From positions 62,001 to 126,000 of the forward strand of contig JANBPK010001037.1 in NCBI GenBank assembly GCA_027579435.1: 64,000 nucleotides of DNA. Reading direction: 5' to 3'. The number at the start of each line of letters is the position of its first letter. The stretch's first letter is position 1. Made by a program: the position numbers and the translations under genes. The DNA comes from Candolleomyces eurysporus (taxonomy: Eukaryota; Basidiomycota; Agaricomycetes; Agaricales; Psathyrellaceae). Of this stretch, positions 34,076 through 45,923 are shown in pieces. The notes beneath the pieces are model-generated. The model made no database searches, was not told the origin of the DNA, and saw only the letters and a list, made by a program, of their open reading frames with translations.

Positions 34076-37000
34076 GGGGCAGCTCAGATCAGATACAATG
34101 CAAGTGAAGGGCACCGAGCCGGGCACGACCCCAGAATCTCCGTCAGGTGGACCAAGTAAGCAATTGTCGCTCAAGCTCTTTCTCGGTTTTGATGTTTCTC
34201 TGCAGTTACCTTCAAATGGGTACGTGGTGAGCTGATTAGCCAGGGCACGTACGGACGGGTGTACCTGGCTCTCAATGCCACTACCGGAGATATGATGGCT
34301 GTGAGGCAGGTGGAATTGCCGCAAACTCCAAGCGATAAGATTGATGTCCGGCAAGCCACTGTGGTTCAAGCCTCGAAAATGGAGAGCGAGACGTTGAAGG
34401 ACCTCGATCACCCTCACATCGTGCAGTATCTCGGATTCGAAGAAACTCGAGCCAATTTGAACATGTATTTCGTTTCTAGAGCTTCACCTGTCGCCAGCGC
34501 TCACTTCTTCACAGTTTCTTCGAATATGTCCCTGGCGGCTCCATCGGTAGCTGGCTGTCCAAGCACGGGAAAATCTCAGAAGATGTAACTCGGTCTTTCA
34601 TCGGCCAGATTCTCAGTGGTTTGGAGTATCTTCACTCCAAAGGAATAATACATCGAGTAAGACAACTGTTTCCCCTGCCCTCTCTTCGCTATGCTTATTG
34701 CACATTTCAGGATCTCAAGGCAGATAATATTCTTGTTGGGACGTCGGGAATCTGTAAAATCTCCGGTTTTAGCGTATCTAAAAGGACGAACGACATATAT
34801 GGAGGCACATCTACACCTATGCAAGGCACTGTCTTTTGGATGGCACCCGAAGTCATCAACACGCATAAGAAGGGCTATAATTCTAAGATCGATATATGGA
34901 GTGTGGGCTGTATCGTGCTCGAGATGTGGGCCGGTCGACGGCCATGGTCTGGACAAGAGATGGTTGCTGTCATGTTCAAGGTGCGGCGTTTCATTATTCA
35001 ATGCTCCCTGGACGCTCATAACCTGATGCACCGTAGTTATATGACGCCAAACTACCACCTCCAGTTCCTGAAGATGTGATACTTTCTGAACTCGCGGATG
35101 ATTTCAGGCTGAAATGCTTCGCCATGTTCGTCCTTCTTTCTTTACTTTTGTGGAGAGTTACTCACGTATCAGTAATGGCAGAAATCCTGATGAACGTCCC
35201 AGCGCCGCAGATCTCAGAGAGCATCGCTACCTTGATTTGCCCCCGGGTTGGATTTTCCCTGGGTTTCCAAGGGCGCCCTCAACCATAGCTTCCACCTCTG
35301 GGCCTTCTAGTGCGCGAGGGCAACCCAGACCGGCTCCTCCCCGACCACCCGTCAATCCCAACCATCGTGCGAGCACCTCTGCTGACGACTGGAATAGCAG
35401 CCATTGGACTCCTCGACCAACATCTGAAGATGTCTATGACCAATTGGATGACTACTTCCCGAAACATGATCTCGACAAACCTGCCATCGAAGCCAATTCA
35501 AGTGGCAATTCACCAAAAAATCCTAAACCTGTCCGGCCGTTGCCCCCTACACCCTCAACTATTCCTGCAGTCATGGCGACACAGATCCAACAGGAGCAGG
35601 AAAGATTGCAAAACACGAAGAAGAGTATTCGTATCGTAGCAGAAGAGCATAAGAGGCGGATTACTGACAGATCGTCGAAAGTCGACATCGCTTATAACAA
35701 CAATGCGATGTTGCGGAAGCGGAATACGAAGCTATGGGGAAGCCGGCTGGAAGAGGTGGATACAACGCAGATTACGCCGAGGTGCTCGGATGCTGCCCCC
35801 TTGTCCCAGACCGTAATGGCATCCCCGACCATAACTTCCACCTCTGCGCCTTCTAGTGCGCGAGAGCAACCTAGACCAGCTCCTCCCCGACCACCTGTCG
35901 ATCCCAACCATCGTACGAGCACCTTTATTGACGACCGGAATAACCGCCCTTGGACCCCCCGACCACGACCTGAGGATGTCTATGATCGATTGGAAGACTT
36001 CTTTCCAGAACATGATCTTGACAAACCTGTCATCGAAGCCAATTCAGGTGGCAATTCATTAACGAATCCCGAGCCTATCCAGCCATTGCCCCCTCCACCC
36101 TCACCTACTCCTGCAGCTATGGCAACACAGATTCAACAGGAGCGGGCACGATTGCGGAACACGAAGAAGAGTATTCGTATCGTAGCAGAAGAGCATAAGA
36201 GGCGGATTTCTGATAGATCGTCGAAAGTCGACATCGCTTATAACAACAACAATGCGATGCTGCGGAAGCGCAATACGAAGCTATGGGGAAGCCGGTTGGA
36301 AGAGTTGGATACAACGCAAATGAAGGGCACCCCGCCAGGCACGATCCCAGAATCTCCGTCAGGCGGACCAAGTAAGCAACGGTTGATCTCTGTCAAATTC
36401 TTTCTTTCTGAGTGTTAATGTTTCTTTGCAGCTACCTTCAAATGGGTGCGTGGTGAGCTGATTGGCCAGGGCACGTACGGACGGGTGTACCTGGCTCTCA
36501 ATGCCACTACCGGAGAGATGATCGCTGTGAAGCAAGTGGAATTGCCCCAAACTCGAAGTGATCAGAGTGATGATCGGCAAGCCACTGTGGTTCAAGCCTT
36601 TAAAATGGAGAGCGAGATGTTGAAGGACCTCGATCACCTTCACATCGTGCAATATCTCGGATTCGAAGAAACTCCAACCAATTTGGGCATGTACGCCGTT
36701 TCTGGAGCTTTACCCGCTGCTAGCGCTCACTGTTTTCGCAGTTTCTTCGAATATGTTCCTAACGGTTCCATTGGTAGCTGGCTGTCCAAGCACGGTAAAA
36801 TCTCACAAGATGTAACTCGGTTTTTCACCGGCCAGATTCTCAGTGGTTTGGAGTATCTTCACTCCAAAGGAATAATACACCGAGTAAGATAACTGTTTCC
36901 CCCGCTCTCTCTCCCTGATGCTCATTGTCCATACCAGGATCTCAAGGCAGATAAGATTCTTGTTGGGACGTCGGGAATCTGTAAAATCTCCGGGTTTAGC

Positions 37001-37503
37001 AGATCTAAAAGGATGAACGACATAGATGGGGGCGCATATACACCTATGGAACGCACTGTCTTCTGGATGGCACCCGAAGTCGTTAACACGCAGAAGAAGG
37101 GCTATAATTCCAAGATTGATATATGGAGCGTGGGATGTGTCGTGCTCGAGATGTGGGCTGGTAAACGGCCATGGACTAAACAACAGGTGGCTGCTGTCAT
37201 GTTCCAGGTGTGGCATTTTATTATTCAATACTTCCGTTGACGCTCATGACCTGATACACCCCAGTTATATTCGGCCAAATTGCCACCTCCAATTCCTGAT
37301 GATGCGAAACTTTCTGAGCTCGCGGATGATTTCAAACTGAAATGCTTCGCCATGTTCGTCTTTCTCTCTTTACCTTTGTGGAGAGTTACTCACGTACCAA
37401 TAATGGCAGAAATCCTGATAAGCGTCCCAGCGCCGCAGATCTCAGAAAGCATCGCTACCTTGATTTGCCTCCGGGTTGGGTTTTCCCTGCTTTTTCAAGT
37501 TGA
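33897..37503 (+). CDS. Tandem double pseudokinase (kinase copies 2 and 3 joined by duplicated linker)
   Basis: From ATG 33897 the linker frame leads through an intron into kinase copy 2 (34206-35272), which lacks a stop and reads in frame (FPGFPRAPSTIASTSGP) into two copies of the BCK1 linker (35273-36370). An intron then leads into kinase copy 3 (36432-37503). Both domains keep [17 protein letters not shown] and WMAPEV, and every exon stays open with matching splice phases. Copy 2 has AVRQVE (catalytic Lys to Arg) and SGFS in place of SDFG. Copy 3 keeps AVKQVE but has DLKADKIL (catalytic Asn to Lys), SGFS, and MERT for the conserved MQGT. Neither should transfer phosphate. The agaricomycete N-terminal domain is absent. 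It may be a scaffold/decoy or a young pseudogene; the chosen start is uncertain. Confidence 0.55.
35273..36370 (+). repeat. Duplicated BCK1-linker region between kinase copies 2 and 3
   Basis: Two direct coding repeats of about 550 bp (about 35273-35800 and 35820-36370). Each encodes RPAPPRPPV, then [27 protein letters not shown] and [14 protein letters not shown]. Copy 1 of the array has a single version (30090-30570). A difference in length comes from AAC codons (NNN versus NNNN). Confidence 0.8.
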
Positions 37504-37652
37504 ATCATCTACGTGTATTTTTTTTCATATGCTCTAGTGGCTCGCACATTTTCCATCTCTTTTTGTAATCATTCCATTACAATAGCATTCCCGACCATGC
37601 CTTCCACCTCTGGGCCGCAGCCTCAAAGTTCTTAACCAGCTTGGCCAACGGC

Positions 37653-37854
37653 GCCAAGAAACGGTACGACATGACATGGTTCTTCCATTTACATTCCTTC
37701 CTGTGAAGTCGCCGATAGCTTTTCAGCACGCTCTCGATATAAGGCGCGCGATGAATGATCTGCCGATAAACTTCGAGAAATTTCGCTAGAGGAGACCGTG
37801 ACGTCAGGTCAAAGTCCTCGTTCAGCCCAACGACTTCTCCTGTAACCCGAACAC
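37653..37854 (-). pseudogene. Duplicated slice of the downstream membrane-protein gene
   Basis: About 202 bp matching 42037-42237 at roughly 90% or more by eye, same orientation. It covers one exon part of the multi-pass membrane protein (SVLKSYRRLHRKECKWKNHV readable on the minus strand). It has small indels (tgaa for ccttgg near 37750; extra bases near 37798), so it is not coding. It sits between kinase copies 3 and 4. Confidence 0.85.
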
Positions 37855-37990
37855 CTCCCGTTGGTGCGTTCGCTCGTCCTTGTGTCATCCATTGCCGATG
37901 CGACTCCCTCCAGCGGACGATAGATCTTGCCGTTTATATGGAGCCAGTATACTCATTAGGCGCTCAACCTTATTCTATATATGGGGTAGG
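37855..37990. repeat. Tail module, copy c
   Basis: Joins directly to the membrane-gene slice. It contains cttgtgtcatccattgccga, gcgactccctccagcggacg and gcgctcaaccttattctata followed by tatggggtagg. It has a deletion relative to copy b in the middle. It runs into kinase copy 4. Confidence 0.7.
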
Positions 37991-38095
37991 AGAAACCACG
38001 ACCTGCCCCAGATGGNCCCCCCCTTGTCCCCGACCATAGCTTCCACCTCTGGGCCTTCTCGTGCGCAAGGGCAACCCAGATTGGATACAACGCAA

Positions 38096-39262
38096 ATGCA
38101 GGGCACGAACCCAGAATCCTCGTCAGGCGGACCAAGTAAGCGATTGTCGCTCTCTGTCAAGCTCTTTCTGAGTGATGATGCTTCTTTGCAGTTACCTTCC
38201 AATGGATGCGTGGTGAGCTGATCGGCCAGGGCACCTACGGACGGGTGTACCTGGCTCTCAATGCCACTACTTCAGAGACGATGGCTGTGAAGCAGGTGGA
38301 GTTGCCGCAAACTCCAAGCGACAAGATTGATGTCCGGCAAGCCTCTGTTGGTCAAGCCTTGAAAACGGAGAGCGAGATGCTGAAGGACCTTGATCACCCT
38401 CACATCGTGGAGTATCTCGGATTCGAAGAAACTCCAACCAATTTGAACATGTATTTCATTTCTAGAGCTTCACCTGTTGCTAGCGCTCACTTTTTCGCAG
38501 TTTCTTTGAATATGTCCCCAACGGCTCCATCGGTATCTGGCTGTCCAAGCACGGGAAAATCTCAGAAGATGTAACCCGGTCTTTCACCGGCCAGATTCTC
38601 AGTGGTTTGGAGTATCTTCACTCCAAAGGAATAATACACCGAGTAGGACAACTGTTTCCCCTGCCCTCTCTTCGCCATACTTATTGTACACTTCAGGATC
38701 TCAAGGCAGATAATATTCTTGTTGGGACGTCAGGAATCTGTAAAATCTCTGGCTTTGGCATATCTAGAAGGATGAACGACACAGATGGAGGCGCATCTAC
38801 ACCTATGCAAGGCACCGTCTTTTGGATGGCACCCGAAGTCATCAACACGCAGAAGAAGGGCTATAATTCCAAGATCGATATATGGAGTGTGGGCTGTATC
38901 GTGATCGAGATGTGGGGTGGTCGACGGCCGTGGTCTGGACAAGAGATGATTGCTGTCATGTTCCAGGTGCGGCGTTTCATTATTCAGTGCTTCCCTGGAC
39001 GCTCATGACCTGATGCACCCTAGTTATATGAGGCCAAATTGCCACCTCCAGTTCCTGACGATATGGTACTTTCTGAGCTCGCGGATGATTTCAGGCTGAA
39101 ATGCTTCGCCATGTTCGTCCTTCTCTCTTCAGCTTTGTGGAGAGTTACTCACGTATCACTAATGGTAGAAATCCTGATGAGCGTCCCAGCGCTGCAGAAC
39201 TCAGAAAGCATCATTACCTTGATATGCCCCCAGGTTGGGTTTTCCCTGGTTTCCCAAGTTGA
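38096..39262 (+). CDS. Truncated BCK1-type pseudokinase (copy 4)
   Basis: Only about 15 codons of linker (MQGTNPESSSGGP) precede the kinase at 38192-39262, so this copy is strongly 5'-truncated. Upstream frame is obscured by N at 38016; the start at 38096 is the first in-frame ATG I find. It keeps [27 protein letters not shown] and WMAPEV, but the activation segment has SGFG for SDFG, so the Mg2+-binding Asp is lost. Introns match those of the other copies, although the donor in HR|D reads gtagga instead of gtaaga. It ends [15 protein letters not shown] 39260-39262. May be a pseudogene; the open frame through all exons is the only argument for a product. Confidence 0.5.
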
Positions 39263-39567
39263 ATCATCTACGTGTATTTGTTTTCATATGCCAGTGGCTC
39301 GCACATTTTCCATCTCTTTTTGCAATCATTCCATTACTGGCAATGGCATTCCCGACCATGCTTTCCACTTCTGGGCCGCAGCCTCAGAGTTCTTCTTGGC
39401 CAACGGCGTGCTACCCCAGAGGATCTGGAGAGTCGAATTACAAGACAGTTTAAATTGCCATAATCCCATTTGCCAGCTGGTACTCGTTCCCGTCGAAAAG
39501 CCGCGTCATTGTATTTTCAGTAGATCAGATAAATGTCTCTTGACTCTATATTTCGTCCTTCAGTACT
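39263..39567. other. Convergent region with linker remnant
   Basis: Downstream of kinase copy 4 the DNA keeps a diverged linker-like stretch near 39345-39400 (atggcattcccgaccatgct), homologous to that following copy 3. This suggests that a further kinase unit was once joined here. No gene is supported. Confidence 0.5.
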
Positions 39568-41006
39568 CTACGAAAATCGTTGCTTTTTATTAGGTCGGCC
39601 CTCGCCAGAGCTCGCAGTAAAAAACCGTTTGCGAGGTGCTGAAGGCTGGTCAAAGGCCTCCCCTTTCACATACGGTCGAGATCTTTTCTCCTTTTGGCCC
39701 ATCTTCTTCTGTTTCTTCTCAATTGCTTTCTTCACCGCCCGCCCACCTCCTTCGGCAGCGATGGCCTCGAACCGAGCTTTGTTGAATAACTCGCGTTTCT
39801 CGGCTAGGCGGCGGTCAGGATGTTATTAGCAACGAAATAAAGTCTGGCTTACATTTCTTCATCCACCAATTCCCTTTACCTTCGCTCCTCTTCTCCTTCT
39901 CTTGACGCTTAGCTCGAGCCAAAGCGTCTTGTCGGATATTATCTTGTCGATCCTTGTTCACAAGACTCTCAGCACGCTTCACCGCTCTTTCCAATCGTTC
40001 TACCTCCGCTTCTCTCTCTTCCAGTTGATCCCGGGGTGACGACGATAGAAGCTTACGAGCTCGCTTGAGATGATCTCGGAGCGTCTGCAATTCCGTCGTA
40101 TGGGCATCATTTAAAAAACCGTAGGATTTTTGGAAAACCTCTGGCTTGAAATCTCCTGCCATAGGTAGGAAACGAGGGTCCCTTGCAACCTAAAAAGCTC
40201 TTAGCAAGGCTTTCCCTACGATGTCTAGCTGAAGCTAAAGCTTACAATCTTCGGCACCTCCACCACTGTTCGTTTACGACTAACGGGTTTCTTTGAAGTC
40301 ACTTCCATGGGTCTGTGGATATGTCAGAAAATGATATAGCTTCAGAGCGGTTGTGACATACGCATTTTTATTACTTCGCTTCTTCCTTGTTTCCTTCGAT
40401 GTCCATTCTACCTTCTCCTTCTTGCCCATTGCTCCATCCTCAGCATTACTTTCCGAGTCGCTGTTGCTGTCTCGATCAGAGTCTTCCTCGTCCTCTGTCT
40501 CGACTTCGGCCTGGTATAGGGCGCTTTGGGCTTTCCGTAGTGTACCAAGCGGAAGGTTCTTCAGGTCTTGAAGACAGAGATATTAGAGCTATCCGCACGA
40601 TACGACAGTAACAGCGAACGTACTTTTTTCCAAATCTGACTGAGATAGGTGTTGAGAAGGCGCACAGCGAAGTAATTTCAGAACATACCAACTTTGAAGC
40701 TTTCGGCTTCACAGGTATTGAATCTCCCTCCTCCTCATCTCCATCTTGGTCATAATCAAGGTCGTCGTCATCGTCCCATTGGACGATACGAGGTGCGTCC
40801 GCATCATCGTCACCCTTTTCCACTTCAGAATCGTCGTCGTACTCCCCAGCGTTGCAGAGGCCGTCCTGGCTCGATCCCTCCTCGAATTCATTTGAGGATG
40901 AAGATTCTGGTTCTTCGTATGTTTTGCGACCCTTTTTAACAATGGTAACATTTTTGGCTGCATTTGAGGAAGAGGCAGCAGCCTTGGCGGAGCGTCTGCG
41001 AACCAT
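39568..41006 (-). CDS. RRP36: RRP36, rRNA-processing protein (intact parent copy)
   Basis: Nucleolar factor of the 90S pre-ribosome required for early 18S rRNA cleavages. About 370 residues, several exons. The N-terminus is acidic and Ser-rich ([18 protein letters not shown]). Then come [20 protein letters not shown] and [20 protein letters not shown], and a coiled coil ([20 protein letters not shown]) with the family motif KGNWWMKK. An intron follows, then [20 protein letters not shown] and the basic end [19 protein letters not shown]. The stop is TAG 39568-39570. Fragments of this gene were copied into the island to its left. Family is clear from the C-terminal half. Confidence 0.9.
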
Positions 41007-41152
41007 GGAGCCTGAGGTGGTGAGGAGGAAGTGAGATACTTGAGTTGAGCCTGGTGCTTCGCCTACCTTGAACTGGGAAATTATGCACAGCCACTTGCCT
41101 TCTGCCTTAAAGCCCCTATTTTCTCGTCCTCCCTTTAAAAATTCTATCTCTG

Positions 41153-44100
41153 TTAACTACGTACGCTAAGGTTAACAGAACTCGCCGAATCGTCTAGTAG
41201 TACATATCTCCCATTCTCAAGCCTCACATCCAGCGACAATCCTTTCGACGGTACACCCGACCTCCAGAGTGGAGTCAACCCAAACCAGGCACCAAATTTT
41301 GCAAACCACTTCCTCTTGCCCCAATCCTTTTTGCGAACAGGATCAGTCAACAGTCCTTCCCACCTGTACGTCGGTCTTGTGCGAATCCAGGACCCGTCGT
41401 GATTAGTACCTCCTCCGGTGCCCAACGTTGACGGATTGCCTTGGGTCAAGACGTCCACGTCTTCCATGTCGAGTTCGTTACGATCGTGTCCCATATGGAA
41501 CATGATGGCCTTAAGCCACATATCTAAGTACTTTTCCAAGTGTGAGATAAAAATTGGACGTACCCTGTTGGAGTCACGGAAAACGCAATCGTTGAGTCGA
41601 GCGTACAATTTGTTCAGGAAGCCCGAGTGTATGCAATCCATGAACTTCGGTTTCTTATGGAGCAGTCCCCTTTGGGTCAAGAAGCTTTCAAGGGCTGCTC
41701 TTGGAAGGGGCGTATAAGCGATTGAAGTCTTGTAGTGAGGGTTGAAGTCAGCTTCATGTTTCTTCAAACCAGATATTGTGTCATGATTTCTTCGCCACAG
41801 GTCATCCTAAGATCATATGAGCTTTTCGCACTGCTGGGAACGCGGAAAAAAGGGACGCACCCAAAAGATGAACCACCAGGTCGCAGCCTCTGAGCGTGAA
41901 ACTGCAGTGAACCTCTCGTACATGGACGAGAAAACGTCTTCGCTGTTTAGAATGAGCCGACGGATTCGGGTATCTCTCTCCCCCTCGATCGAGCTCTGCG
42001 GCAATCCACAAGGATCCCTAGGCTGAGCATAGACATGCGCCAAGAAACGGTACGACATGACATGGTTCTTCCATTTACATTCCTTCCTGTGAAATCGCCG
42101 ATAGCTTTTCAACACGCTTTCGATATACGGCGCGCGACCTTGGATGATCTGCCGATTGACTTCGAGAAATTTCGCTAGAGGAGACGTCAAGTCAAAGTCC
42201 TCGTTCAGCCCAATGACTTCTCCTGTAACCCGGACACTTTTGCTGTAAACGATCTCCACTTGGAACCCACTGCCGAATTGGAGACCCTCCCACTTCAAGA
42301 AGCCTTTCCTCTTGATGCGCAAAACCCCGACATCGTAGCTCATTGAAGTGGTCGCAGCGTAGTTCCTGCGAGGATTCAGCCAGGAGGTCCTACCAACGCG
42401 CTTCAGTGAAAGTTAGCACTATGTCTTGCAAGCCAAAAGGTAAGGGAAAACTTACTTGCCTATGCTCATACGGCCAGACCACCCTCTGCCCATCCAGAGC
42501 CCTCAACGACATTCTCACTTGTCTCCTCCTCTGGATATCTGGGTCCGAATTCTGAGCAATGTAAGCTTCCAGATCGGCAATGTCTCGTAGAACCGCAAGA
42601 GGCCCTTCATCGTATCGAATGACCTGCGATGCTTTAACAGCTGTAGGGATCGTTGAAAGACTCTGGACTCACCAAGGTCGGTGGAAACGGTATCCACCAC
42701 GAATTTCCGAAATGGCTTTTGCAAACCGACGTCCCCTCTTCTTCCCCTGGTCTTCTCCAGTAGCTATCGGGACCTGTATAGTGTTTCTGGATCTCTTTCT
42801 CGAGGTACTGGTACCAGGAGTAATCCGGTCCATGAAGGAGAAGCACAGCCTTTTGATATGACAAGTCTCCAACTTCACGAAGGATCTATATTGAGAAATT
42901 AGGATACGTACTCTCGAAAGAGGACAATAATCTGTACCTTCATGTTCTCCGCGTGTCTCTCTCCTGGAGTACCCTTGAAGTCCAGAAGGTATGGAGGATA
43001 CTCAGCATCCCGAGCTTGAGAGAAGGTCATTTGTTGTTCTGGAGGAATTCGACAGGCTTCGTCCGTGAATAAGAGGGTTGTGACGGATTCTTGCCATATA
43101 CGCCTTTTAGTGTGGACTGAAGACGGCGATATGTCGAGACTGTATATAGAGTTAGACGTATATCAGGAATGAAACAGAGAAGACGAGCAGTTACCGAGGT
43201 GAAAATATGTCGATGCCTGACGACGAGGTTAGAACAAGACCGCCTTTCTTCAAGGAGAAAAACTCACTAAAGTCGATCCGTCTAGTAAGCCCTGTTGCAA
43301 AGCAAAGGTAAGTGCATCGTCAAATAAAGAAGCATTGAAAAGCTTACTCTTTACGAGTCTCTGGATGATGCCGAGGTTAATGGCAGAGAAATCTAATCCA
43401 GGAGTTAGACATGAAACGAAGACGTCCACGAAAAGACGNAAAAACGTACAAAACCCAAGTCCATAGGTTACAATATAAATACTGCAGCGACCCGATCAGC
43501 AACCAATTCACCACTAAAACGAAATAGAGGGAAACATACCTGTACAACACGTAGGTATCAACAATCTCCTTGCCGGGTATATTGAGAGTAATCGCAAGAG
43601 CGGTCGTAGTAGTCGTAACATAATTTATCCGAGATGTCCATTCACTGGCATTGTTCACCGGATCCAAAAACGGAGAAAAGATGCATTGAGCAACGAAAAA
43701 ACCGATCGTGGCAGCGAGCAAAAGCACTTGTCGAGCAATGGGTATAGCTGTTCTAGATGCGTGTCGGAATAGACAGTTATCTGGGTCGATGACTGCAATA
43801 ATTATGAGTGTGCTGAGCTTCGCGAAAAGGTAGATGGATTCGTAGGTTGCCCATCCACGTCTGAAGCCTGGGTAGAAGTGAGCGATTTTTTGCGGCTAAT
43901 AGGTGGGCAACGCGTACCGCTGTACAGGAAAGCAAATGGATTTCGATCGCGTTCAAGCAACCGATGGTACTCCGCGTCCATGTCGGCTTCCGTTCTGAGA
44001 CGTCCTAACCCATTGTATTTCTCCACTTTAGGGACAGACTGTCGGATGACCCGTCTCAAAGCAATCGGAAACCAAAATGTCAACTATTAACAATAATGAG

Positions 44101-45669
44101 TACGCAATTTCTGGATGAACGGCAAGGAGAAGAACTCACGAAGCCAACAGCAACGACAGCCAAAATCACAATTACAGCGGCGTAATTGACTTCGTTCCTC
44201 TTCATGGTGGTAGTCCAACAGAAATCCAATGGTTCTCTGAACTCTTCAACGGGACCAAGAGGCTCGAGGACAGGAAGGCCATCAGCGTTGAATGTCGCAT
44301 TCGCATTCTTGTAAGGGTTAGGAATGGGCCAAAGCTCTTCGGACCAGACAATAACATGAACGGCCATGGTACTCAAAGGCAGATAGATCACCGTCAACAG
44401 GAATGTGACGATCACTAAGCCCCATTGGTTCCCCCTTGTCTCTGTCTGTTGAAGACCCTCGATTGTGTTGTAGCGGTCGCAGTGGAGTGTCGAACGATAA
44501 AAATAGAAGAGCAAGGTGGCTGTGATCACGATGAACACCAGGAGATATAGCAGTGATTGTGCGAGAGTGGACGCAAAGTTGAGTGCCAAGACGTTAGGGC
44601 TGAAATGCTCCTTGAGATGGATAAATGGGACAGAAACAAACGGGGCTTACATTGTTCCCAAGAATATCTGCCTCCATTTATCTCGGAAGCCTTCTGAACC
44701 GACTGCATGTCGCAGTGAGCGAGGGGAAACTCNGGGGGGAGGAACAAAGGAGGCGTACCAATGGTACCCAGGAGGAGGGCGAAGACCTGAACCGTATTAA
44801 CCAGTCCTTGCAAGCTGTAGAACGATGCCAAGGCACTCGAGCCCTAAAAAGAGGAAAAACCCATTCAACATTCCTGCCTCTCCTTCAACACCCAGAAAAA
44901 CCAAACGCACCAAGAAACCAATCATAACATTGATAGAAGACCCCAAAATCGACTTTCTATTCTTCCAAAACGGCAACTTCACATTGTTGGACTCAAGGTC
45001 GTCAAGCGACAGACCCGACTTGGCCAACCGTTCCATGGGGGGAAACATAGCCGGATCTTCAGGCAATGGCTCCTTGGACTCGTCCTTCTCCTTGCCCCGA
45101 TCATTCTCGAGAAACTCGGGTTTGGGCAAGGACGCGATGTAGTTGTCGAGTTTGGGCAAGTGCAACGGAGCGGCACCGCGAGCAAAGATCGTGGTTGCAG
45201 GGATAGGAATGTGAGAGCGTGTACTGGAGAAGCTACCGAGCGCGGTACTGGATGTTGTGGTGGATACAATCCGTGGTCTATTATTCCTGTATGGGTGTTG
45301 TGCATCTGGAGGATATGTATGTTGCAGCAATTTATCCTTCTCGTCTACTTCTGCGAAATGAATTGCACTGGGTCTAGTTGCGGTGGGATTGCGAGGGAAG
45401 GAAGGTCGGTTGGCCAGGGTGGTGACATCCTCCTCCTGAGCCTGGGCGTCTTCAACAGATTTGGACGCGGGTGGCTCTCCAGAGGTGACGGTGCTGGATG
45501 TAGAGCTGGAGGCATTTCCTGGGGTGATAGGGCCATTCCGAACAAGGAACCTGGCAGGAGTTGGTACCAGAGTTGCAATCGAAGTCGATGAAGGATTGGT
45601 AGACAGAGTTCGTCGAGGGTTGGAGGTCGGCGAGGACTCATACAGATCAATGAGCTCCTTTACAGCCAT
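41153..45669 (-). CDS. Large multi-pass membrane protein, function unknown
   Basis: About 1,200 residues in over fifteen exons; family not recognised by name. The N-terminal 240 residues are cytosolic and Ser/Thr/Pro-rich. Several TM segments follow from about 44900 to 43400 (e.g. SLLYLLVFIVITATLLFYFY, VIVTFLLTVIYLPLSTMAV, ILAVVAVGF and VLLLAATIGFFVAQCIF). A long soluble C-terminal half contains LLLHGPDYSWYQYLEKEIQK, EGLQFGSGFQVEIVY and KFMDCIHSGFLNKLYARLND. The stop is TAA 41153-41155. N positions at 43439 and 44733 lie in or near introns. A 202-bp piece of one exon is duplicated at 37653-37854. Topology suggests a channel- or transporter-like plasma-membrane protein, but that is inference. 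Confidence 0.7.
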
Positions 45670-45923
45670 ACCCGCATTATTGCGTCGGCATGAGCTCTTA
45701 AGGATTTTTCAAGAGCCTTGAACGTCGTTAGCAATGGTACAATGGTAACGATCAGGGAAGCCTCCATGATGTCAGGTGTCTTCTTTTGGACAGCTGCCGT
45801 CCTCTGATTTGGGGAAGCCCCCTATTTGAGTTTGTCAAAGAACATAGAGTGATACAGCACTGAACTACGTATAATACAAGAGGGTATAGACAATAGATAC
45901 ATACAAGGGAACTAGCCACATAG

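Noticed and set aside
33776..34159. 127-codon frame with two copies of a GIPDH-x-F-x-LWAFSC repeat, read as a novel repeat protein
   Set aside because: It is an out-of-frame reading of the BCK1 linker repeat; the linker frame is the one that joins the kinase exon in phase.
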